Assembly: GCF_001653235.2 (NCBI RefSeq) | Contig: NC_035796.1 | Coordinates: 2,046,001 to 2,110,000, forward strand | Source: Pochonia chlamydosporia 170 | Lineage: Eukaryota > Ascomycota > Sordariomycetes > Hypocreales > Clavicipitaceae | Reading direction: 5' to 3' | Length of the DNA: 64,000 nucleotides | Shown here: piece by piece, positions 32,130-42,877 of the stretch | Layout: each line of letters begins with the position of its first letter | Position numbering within the stretch: the first letter of the stretch is position 1 | Made by a program: the position numbers and the translations under genes | Notes under the pieces: model-generated | Database searches by the model: none | Told to the model about the DNA's origin: nothing | What the model saw: only the letters and a program-made list of their open reading frames with translations

Positions 32130-34563
32130 TCACAGAAAGCTCAACAGTTCCTCCACATATCTCCGGGTGTCGACCCCAATCCCCTGCACTAATTTACTTG
32201 CGACGTCTGCACCGCCCCCGTCCCCTGTCGATAAGCTCCTCAGACCAGCGTGGTCACTGGCCCTTCTAATGAGAAAGATTTCCTTGCTGACAACCATTTT
32301 ATCCTCCTGCTTGTCATGCTCGTGTGAGCTATCTGATCCTGGGGACGGGGGATGCTCACTCATATCATGAGCTGCTCGTTCGAGGAGGCGCGTCCACACA
32401 ATCCACCATCCTCTGTTTGTTTTGTGCGTTCGCTCGACGTCTGTTTTTGATCTTGTTGCGGTGTGGATATTCAGTAAGTGTAGGTGGGTGTTTACTGCGT
32501 CTGCGCGGGACCATGTATCTGAGGTGGATGACTCGGGGATGTTGGGGATGGTGGAGTGTATGGACAGGTGGTTCGGGTCCCAGACGAGGTTGTATATCGT
32601 GCGTGCGTCCTGCTCGGGACGGTACTTCGTAGATGAGAGGAGGGGCTTCTTCAACGGTGCGAGTTGGTAGTGCAGCGAGCGGTAGAGTGCGTCCCAGGCG
32701 AGGGAGTCGGTGTGTAGTTTGAAGAGGAATGTGAATATGAAGGGACGGTTGACGTAGACGACTACTCGCAGTTTTTCGGACTTGTTCAGATCGTGGGTTG
32801 TGTAGCCGGGGAGGAAGTTGCCCGCTACTTGGGATTGGGTTAAGGGGCTGGCCGGGTGGGCGAAGTCCTTGATGATGGTTGTGGAGGGTTGTGTGGACAG
32901 TTTGGAGTCGAGTTCGATGTTGATGGTGCGGAGGAGGGTGCGTGAGTTGTGTGTGGATGAGGTGGATGAGTCGCTGTCGGAGGGGGGCTCGGAGATGGAT
33001 CCCTTGAGGCCGATGAGGTAGTGGCCGTGGGGTTCTGATGACGAGCGCGCGAGGAGCTTGGGTCGTGATGCTGCCGCTGGTGTTGTGTCTTTGGGTTGGG
33101 GTTTGGAGACGGCATCGGATGGGGTGTGCGTGCCGGATTGTGTGGTTGGCGTGGTGGTGTTTGTGCCGGGGAGAGTCCAGTATGAGCCGTAGCCTAACTT
33201 CATGTAGCTGAGCATTTTGTCGAGTTTGCCATCTTCAGGGTCTTTGGGGGCGGTGGATGGTGTTGAGGTGTCGATCGTCGGGATGGGTGGTTCTGATGGG
33301 AGTGACTGCGCTTCACTTTGATTTTGGCCCTGTTCCTCGGTGCTCTTCTGATTCTGTGCTTCCGTCTCCTTCTGTGTCTCTGTCTCAACTGGAGCCTCTT
33401 CCGCCTGTTTCTGATCCATCTTGTCTGTCTTTGTCGGAGTATCTTCCTTAGCGGTGACCCTCGTCTCATCCACAGACTTGTGCCCCTTCCGCGCTCTCTT
33501 CCCCCTCGTAGACGTAGGAGAATCAATGACGCCATACGCATGATCCCCCCACTGATACAAGTCCTCCATCCAATGCGTCACATCCCTCACCGACTTGCGA
33601 CTCAGCGCCCCGGCACCCAAGAATATCGCTCCATCCTCAGCAGCCGGCTCCTCGCCGCTTCCCAACCAGAGCTGTGCATCCACCCGGTCCCTATGCGTCT
33701 TCGCCTCATCCTCTGGTTCCTCGGCGCCAAACTTGGATACAACAAGGTCAACCAGGCCTTCTATCCTGCCGACCAAGCCCTCCAAGACCTCGCGCTCGCC
33801 GCTGCCCCTATCCTCCTCACCCACACCTACACCGAGCTCTCCCGACGCGGCAATATTGATACCCCCGAAGATATTGCGCACCGGATTCCCGTGAAGCATT
33901 ACATTCCACGTGGAGAGAAATAGGTCCCAGTACCGGCTGAGGACGGCAACAAACTTGGTCCGTTTGCTGCGCACGAACAGCGCACTGAGCGATGTGTCGT
34001 GATGAAGGAGGAAGATGCTATGTGCGCGTAGTAAATCCCGTAACAGAAGGGCAGAGGGCTTTAATTCTCTGCTCGAGTATTCATACTTATCCTCCTGCGG
34101 TTCCGTGGACTTGGTGGCCAGGCGCGGCGGAAGAGGCACCTTTGTGAAGTTGATGCTCTACCGGTCTGTCAGTTTAGCTCAGTGAGAAACTCAGTGAGAT
34201 GGTGCTTACAGCGAGAATCCACCAGCCAGGCTCTAACTCGTGAGTAATGACCCTTGATTTCTCGGTGTCCACAGAATCCAGTGAGGCGCCATCTGCAAAT
34301 CCTCGACTAAAGTTGATCATGCCCTGCGCGAGACCAATCTGACGGAGACGCTCGTGCCGCTCCTCCTGCGAGATGGCATCCGTGGGTCGTCGCGTGCGTC
34401 GTCGCCTCTTGCCCTTGCTCTGCGTGGTGTCGGATGCATAGTAGACGATTTGGTCGTCGATCGTGTCGTCTGTGTTGCCGAGGGAGGGGTTGAATATGGC
34501 GAGGAAGCCGAGCTGTGCTGGGACCATGGAGCCTGATGCTGCTGCTGGTGCGGCGGACGTCAT
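32130..34563 (-). CDS. CCZ1: Vacuolar fusion protein Ccz1 homologue, 2 exons
   Basis: Exons 34563-34210 and 34157-32130 give 793 residues. The intron (34158-34209) has a GTAAGC donor and CGGTAG acceptor and joins GWWILA to SINFTKVPLP. The N-terminal PAQLGFLAIFNPSLG and DDTIDDQIVYYAS match the first longin-domain strand pattern of Ccz1, and later segments FLLHHDTSLSALF and LSRYWDLFLSTWN match the helical part. The middle (about 300-480) is an acidic/Gln/Ser-rich insertion typical of fungal orthologues. Ccz1 with Mon1 is the nucleotide exchange factor for Ypt7/Rab7 on late endosomes, vacuoles and autophagosomes. Length agrees with filamentous fungal members. Confidence 0.88.
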
Positions 34564-34976
34564 GATGAGGGGCTGGTGATGGTGAGGCAGAGAGGCTTCG
34601 AGGACACTTAGGATGGTCTACGCGGATACATGGTTTAGTGAGGCGACTATAAAGAGATGTCTGTCGATGGTCGACATTGTACGACGTTGATGTTGTAGGT
34701 GGGGTGTTGGAGATGAAGGGTCGATGTTCGATATGGAGTGCGGCGGTTGAGGCATCTGGATCGTGGAGGGGCAGTTGCGTCATGGTTTGGGATTGTCATG
34801 ATCGACGCCGCCATGCACAAGTTGTACCAAGAAATGCGATATTTTCTATGTGTGTAGATAGATACAAGTTATTTCTAGCTAATAATGTATAATTAATTAC
34901 CAATTGCACGCTGTTCTCCCGGAAGTCTAGTGACTCAATCTTAGCGCCACACATCACCAACGACAAACCTCACACA
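34564..34976. other. Co-directional intergenic stretch
   Basis: Promoter of CCZ1 and 3' region of the CorA-like gene. A/T-rich near 34870. No gene seen. Confidence 0.55.
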
Positions 34977-36542
34977 TCACACTACATCAAACGTCGAGCC
35001 TCTCTTTTCTAAAATCGTCATCCTCCGTCTAGCCAACTTCCTATCCTCCGCCTCTTCCAAACTCTTCGGTGTCATTGACCGTTCAAGTCGCAAATCACCC
35101 ATGGCCTTCTGTCTCTTTTGATCTTTAACCATGTTATCACGCTCTCGTTTCTGAAACGCCAACCACAAAAAGTACAGGGAAAATGTCAGGACGGTCAAGG
35201 GTATAGTTATCGCCCAGTACAGACTCATCTGAGGAGTAGCCTTCACGCCTATGGAACTCGACTTCAAATCCACGGCTGCCCATTCAAAGCAATTTGTAGA
35301 GAAGAGGGCCGAAATAAAACTACCCGGGAGGAAGAACATGGTCACAACGGCAAGTGTTTTCATGGAGGCAGCATCGCGGTAGCTAAAGTAGGCGATTTGC
35401 TCGGTTGATTGGGAGAGCTCAAGATTGAAGTTGGCGTGATTTTGTTGGATAATGTTGAACAGCTGCAGGGGCTTGTTAGAAGGTTGTCACTTTCACACGG
35501 CTTCGGAAGGGCTTGGCAGTCTTACCGCATCACTTTGGACTTGTACTCGCTTAAGAGTGTACTCTATATCCGTGACTTGCATTCCTTGTCTTTCCTGGAG
35601 AACCGAGACGTGGTGTTTCAACACGGAATACCCATGCAACTCCTCCTTGATGCCTTCCGGCGCCGGATGTTTGGGAGTAGCATCTCGAAGTTGTTCCTGG
35701 AAGCTAGTGATGGATGTATCAAGCGTCTTGTCCATAAAACTGAGCAGTCTTTCCAGCACCTGTGACTTTCTCGACGTGCTCGCCAGCTTAGACGCACTCC
35801 CACTCGTCTTGGCCAGCAACTCCTCCAGCTCACCCTCGGAGCGCACCTCGCCATGCCGGCTCGCAAAGTTATGATAGCCAGTGCGCTTCTCCACGCGCCG
35901 AATATCATTCTTGATGGTCAGGGTGGTAACGTCAATCTGCACCCCAATCACAAGAGCCAATAAAAGCGAAGGGAACACAGGGTTGCGGTAGATGTCAAGC
36001 GTCCAATTTCCGAGAAGCGCCTTTTGCAGCGCGCTCTTCTCTTCTTCCTGGACAAAGCATATGGCCTGTGTGAGCTTCCGGCCCGGCTTGCCATCTTTTG
36101 GCTGTCTCTGTGCCCAGACGGTTGCTATTTTCGGCGGGTAGCAGAAGCAAAAGGGTTGTATTTGTGCGTCCTCGCGGTAAGCTCTGACGGGAAAGGTTGT
36201 GGCACCGGCGACGCAACTGCGCGCATAACTGTAGGCGAGGTCCAGCCCAAAGGTATTGATGATGGACTTGGCAGTTCGTTCTGATTGCTTGATAATCTTA
36301 TCCTGGAGATCGACGTCAATCCAAACCAGTCGCACGATTAGGGTTTGCGCATGGTCCCCGGAGCCTGATGTCTCTTCTTTGATCCAGCCATCCACATTAA
36401 TCGGGTCGATTTTCTTGGTCACCGTGGTCACCTTGCCGGTCGTGTCGTTCAACCAGAGTTCAGTGGCTTGAAAGGAGGTTTCTGTCCCATAGCCTCGTCC
36501 CCAGTAGTCCAGGGTGCTCAGGTTGCGGAAGACGTCTTCCAT
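34977..36542 (-). CDS. CorA-like membrane protein, 2 exons (5' end uncertain)
   Basis: Exons 36542-35526 and 35462-34977 give 500 residues if translation starts at the ATG at 36542. The open frame continues upstream (reading YYLDFPFLQHCCVT) with no ATG before a stop. A good acceptor CCGCAG lies at about 36592-36597, so an upstream exon may exist. The body is soluble and helical with a coiled coil near 230-330. The C-terminus has two hydrophobic helices (about 380-400 and 425-450) preceded by LSQSTEQIAYFSYRDAASMK, the topology of CorA Mg channels. The GMN signature is absent; GSFISALF stands in the equivalent place, as in many fungal CorA-like proteins of unknown transport activity. It is divergent from the CAX-like gene. 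Confidence 0.72.
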
Positions 36543-38198
36543 GGTGACACAGCAGTGCTGCAGGAAGGGGAAGTCCAAATAATACGGCTGCGGGAGGGAG
36601 GCGCAGCGCAGTTGCTGCTCAAAGCGTCAAAGAATTGGTGAAACTACAGCTCGAGTAGATGTCTGGTTTGGTCGACGCGGAAAGATGGCCAGCCAAGCAC
36701 GGCCGAGAGGTTGCAACCCCCGGAGGGATCAGCAGCTTAAAATATCTCTGGTGAGAAACATGAAGGTTAGGCTAAGGTGCAGGACTCGGTAGGCAGGTCG
36801 TAGGCAGCTCGCAGGCGGCGCCTACATGTTGCAGGGTTGCAACCAATATTGTCGAGTTTGGTCGGAATGATCGTCAGCTGAGGGCGGCTGAGTTCAAAAG
36901 GCGCCAGTTGGGGAAACGGGAAGAGCCGCACTTGACATTGCCCATGTCTGGTCCATCCATCCTGGGGATGAAGTGCGGGGCTTTGAAGCTACTAGCCTGA
37001 TATTATGAATCAATAGAAAGTCAATTCAATTCAGCCAGCGAGTTGGAGATGTCTGGTTGTGGTGGCAGTTTGGCTGGTCTGTTGCGTCTCTGACGGGGCT
37101 GAAGGTTCAAATGTTGGGAATCGGAAATCAGGAACTTGGAACTTTGGGGCTGGCAAGAGAACCATCGGGCGCCACCACACCAGTTGACCCTGCAGAGTGC
37201 AGACACGATTCCGCTCAAAAAGGCAGGGTGATACGAAGCCTGTGATGTCTCTGTGTGGTCAGCCTGGTGTCTGACAACGTCGGCAGTTGGTTCAAATGAG
37301 GCTTCGACTGCTTGAGGAGTCAAGTCCTGTCAAGTCCTGTCAACATCACAGCCACCACCCATCCGTTTATCAACTTCACCTTTGCGCGACCGAGGTTAAC
37401 CTCAATTCTCTTTTCCACAAAAGCCCAGAATACAAAAGTACACAATTTACACTAAGAAAAGTGTACAATACTAGGACTTTGTGGCTGAGCATTGTACACT
37501 TCCATGGTCGCCGAATTGGTGGTGAACTGGCGATGCCTTCATAAACACAAGGCTGCAGTGACGCAACAGCAGGCCAGGCAGCAACAGCCAATCACATTGA
37601 CTGTGGCGTCGTGCCCTGCTTTCATTAGAAATAAAGTCTCCAAATAGAACCTGAATAATCGCACATCACCACTCACAGACAGAGGAGTAAGCAGGCTGGT
37701 GACTGAGAGCACGACCACTCTGTCTCACCTCGGCCCGTTTGTTGTAGCAAAAGGCACCCGACTGCAGACGACCAGCCAACGGAATATTCCCGTCATGTCG
37801 TGTGCACGTCACACTCATGGTGAGAAGGCTTTCGTGGCAACTCGAAATGAGAAAGAGTACAGCCAACACCTTCGGACTTGAAGTTGTGTTACCCAACGGT
37901 GTGAAAGATATTGGCAACTTGCAGTACATGAGGCTCTGTTACTGTAATTGAGGGTCTTTGGTGCGGGGGAGATGAGAAGGCAAGATTGTACCTAGAGTCC
38001 AGAGTATTAAGGCTTATAAATAGACAAGAATTACATCGAGAGTTCATGCGGCAGCAGGGACGGAGCTTATGGCTCAACATTTGGCAATTGCCCTTGACGA
38101 AATTGGCCCAGAGGAGTTGCTTCATCTGCGACCTGGTTTTCTGACCAGATACCTGATTTAGTTCAACTGCATTTCACTGCCAGGATTCACTTGCCAAG
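36543..38198. other. Divergent intergenic region between CorA-like and CAX-like genes
   Basis: 1.66 kb without a supported gene beyond a possible upstream CorA-like exon. GTCAAGTCCT is repeated in tandem at 37318-37341. The right half is A/T-richer. Confidence 0.5.
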
Positions 38199-40003
38199 AT
38201 GTCTTGTCAGTTATCTCCTCGCGCTCGCTGCTTCACAGCTAACAAGGAATGTTTCAATAGTCGACCATTTTCAAACCCAACGGGAGGCAATTGCCCTGTC
38301 AACAAGAATTGAGCTGTCAAGTGTCGCTAGAGATTTGATTGATAAGCGAATCAGGCCGGCTCTGGCTTTTGGCTCGGGTCGGAAAGAGGCTCAAGGTGAT
38401 GAGGAGAATCAACAAGGACAACCCGAGGCCAGCGTCGAGACAAGTCTGTTAGGAACGTCTATGTCCGGTCGAGAAACCGTCCAGTCTATTTCCCCGGACG
38501 ATCGCGAACAGGAAGAAAAGACTGGAGTCGAAGTTACTGAACACTCCCTTGACAGTACCGAGGAGACCAGTAGCAATCCGAAATCCAACGTTATAAAACA
38601 GAAAAAGACCCAGGTCTTCAGGTATTTCTGGAAGATAGTGCCTTCCAAACCTTTCACAGTCCAAGGCCAACTTAGGTTCATCCTCCAAACACATTTGCAT
38701 ATTAATATATTTCTATTTTTATGCCCCGTGGCAATCGTTATACACTACACTAAAGGCCCGTCCGTCGCAAGCTTTGTGCTTAATTTTCTGAGCACTATCC
38801 CTGCCAACTTTCTCGGAAACTTGGCCATGACGGAAATTGGGTTGCGAACTCCGACGCTGCTGGCAGATTGGATGTCTATATCAGTCGGGTAAGTGCTAGT
38901 CCAAAGGCAATACGGAATTCAGACTAACTCATTAGTAACCTAATTCAATTCATATCCTGCATTATGTTGCTTCGGAAACATGAGTACACAGTCTTACAGA
39001 CATCCATTACTGGCGGAATACTGGCGAACATCTTGTTTTTACTAGGGGTCAGTATTATTGCAGGTTGTTGCCGTCACTATCAAAATCTCAACCGAACTGC
39101 AGCACACCTGGCTAGCAGTTTGCTATTTCTTTCTGCAACCAGTCTGCTTATTCCCACTGCGGCAAAACTATTACAACAATCGAAGGGAAGAGACCTCCTC
39201 AGACAGTCTAGAGGAGTATCTATCGTCCTAATCGTAGTTTATTTGTGCTTCGTGATTTGTGAGCAGTGGACAAGTTACGGAGCATTCGACGAGGGATCAG
39301 ACGGGGAATCAGACGGGGAATCAGACGGGGAATCAGACGGGGAATCAGACGGGGAATCAGACGGGGAAGGAAAACCCCCAGCTGTTCGTCCTGTCAGTCA
39401 TAACAAAAAAATCAAACAAGAGGCACCACCTGAATCAAAGAAACAAGACAACTCAAAAAATCAAGACATTGATCCTCATCTTCATCCTATTACTGCAATC
39501 TTGCTCCTCGCATCTGGCACGGCACTCCTATACTTCAACATCGAATATGCAGTAGAAAGCCTAGAAACGGTTAACAAATCACTCAACCTGACAAAAGCAT
39601 TTATAGGTCTCATTATCTTCCCGTTGGCAAATTGCGACTACGCCCCTTTCATGTTAGCATACAAGGGCCACTTGAGCCAGACAGTGACGCAAACGGTTGG
39701 AAAGAGCATCCAAACTGCATTATTCGTGATGCCTTGCATTGTTGTTATCGCTTGGATATGGCAATTAAGCGAGGTGACCTTGGTCTTTGACGGGTTCGAG
39801 GTTGTGAGCCTCTTCGTCGCAGTGCTTCTACTAAATGTGCTGATGATAGATGGAAGATTTCATTGGTAAGAATTTGGCACCTTGAAAAAGCAGGGCTTCG
39901 GGCTAACAGCTTTAGGATACATGGAATTCTTCTCTTGGCAGATTGGTGTCTCATCGCGATTGCGGCTTACTTCGCTACAAAGGACGACGTAGCGGCTCCT
40001 TGA
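38199..40003 (+). CDS. CAX/Vcx1-fold cation exchanger homologue lacking both hallmark glutamates, 4 exons
   Basis: Exons 38199-38205, 38261-38888, 38936-39865 and 39916-40003 give 550 residues. Exon 1 is only 7 nt (ATG TCT T) before a GTCAGT donor. Its intron has a perfect CTAAC branch and AATAG acceptor, and introns 2 and 3 also have CTAAC or GCTAAC branches. The order of helices and loop motifs follows vacuolar Ca/H exchangers: NFLSTIPANFLGNLAMTEIG, GILANILFLLGVSIIAGC, then AFIGLIIFPLANC, GKSIQTALFVMPCIVVIAW and LVFDGFEVVSLFVAVLLLNV. Canonical c-1 GNAxELI reads GNLIQFI (Glu to Gln at residue 216). Canonical c-2 GNAAEHV reads ANCDYAP (444-449), with no Glu. Transport is therefore doubtful. 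A six-copy Ser-Asp-Gly-Glu repeat (residues 333-356) sits in the central loop. The first-exon model is less sure than the rest. Confidence 0.78.
39297..39368 (+). repeat. Perfect 12-bp minisatellite, 6 copies, in the CAX-like gene
   Basis: Six identical copies of TCAGACGGGGAA in frame, encoding (Ser-Asp-Gly-Glu)6 in the loop between the two exchanger halves. Perfect identity suggests recent expansion and probable copy-number variation. Confidence 0.95.
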
Positions 40004-41293
40004 GAGGGGCGTTTTTTGAAGAAGTTTTGCTGCCTGGGGTTTGGAAATGAAGTGCCTTCAAATACGATTTTGCTCATCTCATCCTGCTATCGAGGCAGTT
40101 ATATTTGTGGTGGCGATGGACTGGAAACGCGTCATATCAAAGTTGATAATAATACATGCGATTTGAGATCTCTGTGCTTAGTACACAAAACAATCTCTTT
40201 AAGCATTGTTTTATTACCTTGCTTACGGGTTTAAACAGAGTTTACTTTCGTGGTTATAGCGAAACCCCCATCAAAATCACAACCAGTAGAGAAATTGACC
40301 GCCAATGCCTAGCTAAGCTAAGAAACCCAATACCATACCAACTTACCCTGGCCGTGCTGATCAAGATTTCGCGCCACGCAATTCGAAGTTACAAAAGTGA
40401 AATCGTGCAATAAATCTGAGTAGCACTTACAATGAATTTGCGTAGAAGAATTGTTGGGTAAGCTGCTGCTCCTACAAGCCAGTTTAACACGGCAAGGTCC
40501 TTTACTCGACCTGCGAGTCATTGAAGCAAAACCTACCGTATCCAACACTCATATGCGAGCGAAACTTGGGGTCATCATCAATCAAAACTTGCTACGTTTA
40601 ATTCTTTGCTTTTATCCAAACAAGAAGTCAATCATTGTGAAGCAAAAGCATGAGAAATGTGTGCATTGTAATGGAGCCGCTCATTGTGCGAGCGGAGGTT
40701 GCGATGCATCCCCCGCCGCCCAAGCACCTATTCATAGGCCCGACTATCTTGTTCTACGCACCATTCCTACAAAGGGACAATGACATACAGCGTAGCCCAT
40801 ACAAGTCGTCGAGTTGGTAGTGCATACCAGCCAGTGGTGGCCGCCGCCAAGGTAAGACATTCCCTGGCGCCGAAGCATTCCAACTCCCAGCCCACACGAC
40901 TCTCGGGCTGTCGGAGAGCCACACAAATGAACCAAAATATGCCAATTAAAGTAAAAATATCCTTGTGGCTGAGTTAAATCAGGGGGCTGTCACAAACAAT
41001 CCGCGACGTTGTGGTTCTTTTAGGTCCAAAGTCTGTGAGACAGGGTTGCTGAACTCCTGATCGAGGCGAACTTCATGGGACCTGATCCGCTATCATCCTC
41101 CTCATGGAATGACGAGTTCCCTTGTATAGCTGTAATGACTTTTTGATTTGTGGAAAAGACGAGGCTGAAATAAAGGATATAACTAGACATTGCCAAGTCT
41201 TTACATGTGCCAGTTCAAACATCCCATTCTTGACTAACAACTCCCGTCTTGAACGTTGTATACCCAACTCCTCAAAGTCGAATCTCACTCACA
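40004..41293. other. Intergenic region, nothing recognised
   Basis: 1.29 kb, A/T-richer than the housekeeping part of the window. It holds only short open frames without domains. Confidence 0.55.
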
Positions 41294-42602
41294 ATGAAGA
41301 CACTCTCACAGACCGTTTTCTCGGTCCTCTCCCTATCATCCCTCACAACCGCACACATGCAAATGGTCGATCCGCCCCCTTTGCTCTCCCAATACAACAA
41401 ATACACCAGCAGCGCAGACTATGACATGACATCGCCCCTCAACGCCGACGGCAGCAACTATCCCTGCAAAGGACACCTCGATGTCCTCGGCACATCTCAA
41501 GCTCAACCCGTTGCAGAATGGACACCCGGCCAGTCCTACAGCATGAAAATATCCGGAGGCGCGCCACACAACGGGGGTAGTTGTCAAGCGTCCCTGTCTT
41601 TTGACAACGGCAAGTCATGGAAAGTTATTCACTCGTATATTGGAAACTGTCCTGTGATGGGCGACTCCAAGTATGAGTTTACGCTGCCGTCTGATACACC
41701 TGCTGGTGATGTACTCTTCGCATGGAGCTGGTTCAACCAACTTGGAAATCGGGAGATGTACATGAACTGTGCAGCTATCACGGTGAAAGACAGTGAAGGT
41801 AAGAAGAAGAGGGGTAGTACGCACTCGATAAAGAGTCGGCCGGAGATGTTTGTTGCGAATGTCGGTAATGGGTGTGGGACTGTGGAAGGGAAGGATTTGA
41901 TGTTTCCGGAGCCGGGGCCGGATGTTGATATGGATTCGAAGAATACGGCGCCGCCGACGGGGAAGTGTGGCTCTGTTCCGGACTCTGGTGATTCTTCGGA
42001 TTCATCAGACACTACGGATTCTTCAAGTTCTTCAGATGCTTCAGAGAGTACGGAGTCTACAGATTCTTCAGGTTCTGCAGAATCTTCAGACTCTTCAGAC
42101 TCTGCGGATACATCAGCTACTACTTCACCACCAGGCTCGTCGAGCAACTCCTCAGATACGACAAGTTCACCAGAATCAGCAAAAGGGAAAGCATCAGGAG
42201 CCAAACCAGGCATTCTCAAATCCAAGCCTGAGCCTCCTACCATGGCCAATGACACCGCAAACTCCACCATGACATGGCACGGTATGCAACAGCGGCCTAC
42301 CGAGGCTGCTGTTTCGTCAAAGGGATCGTCTGCCCCAGCGAGCCCAATGAGATCTTGGTCGCCGGAAGGCAAAGGTGGAAAATGTCAGCCTGGGTCGTAT
42401 GCTTGTGAGTCTAAGCCGGAAGGCTGGAAAGCTTGTGATGCGTCAGGACAGTGGGTGGTAAGTTTATAATATCGTATCTGTTGTTTCAAGTACTGACTGT
42501 TTTAATCAGCATGCCGGAAATTGTGCCCCTGGACAGGTATGCAAGTTTAACAAGGCCAACGGCAGTCCTTATTGCGTACAGCCGGGGTTTCAATTCCCTT
42601 AA
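41294..42602 (+). CDS. AA11-type lytic polysaccharide monooxygenase with C-terminal Cys-rich (X278-like) module, 2 exons
   Basis: Exons 41294-42457 and 42510-42602 give 418 residues. The signal peptide (1-20) ends LTTA, so the mature protein begins with His21, the first ligand of the copper histidine brace. The second ligand is His92 in SGGAPHNGGSCQ. The axial aromatic is within WFNQLGNREMYMNCAAITV (near 141-159). These are diagnostic for AA11, which oxidatively cleaves chitin. A Ser/Asp-rich linker (about 236-285) and a Pro/Ser spacer lead to the C-terminal module C-x-P-G-S-Y-A-C, GWKACDASGQWV, GNCAPGQVCKF. This matches the cysteine-rich module (X278) often appended to AA11. The intron (GTAAGT donor, AATCAG acceptor) cuts this module. 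The gene is convergent with the CFEM receptor gene, 275 bases away. Confidence 0.92.
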
Positions 42603-42877
42603 GTTTCTCTGGGATAGGCGTTAACTGTAGCAGAGGTGAGTACACGACTTGGAGTTTGGGATGTTTCGGCGTTTTACCATGATTCTTGTGTATAGTTAGC
42701 GTAATGCTGTTAATGCTCTTAATGATAATGATTCATGGTTTATTGTGCTTTAAACATCTACTCATTTCGCAAAATTACCATATGTCACTGTAAGAGAGAT
42801 GCGCCTAACATGGATTAAACTTCAACGTCAGGATACCTCCGTATCCTTCCGTCATGTATTGATTGCTTGCATTCACA

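Noticed and set aside
39297..39368. Regularly spaced 12-base repeat considered as CRISPR-like
   Set aside because: The units are directly adjacent with no spacers, in frame inside a eukaryotic gene; it is a coding minisatellite.
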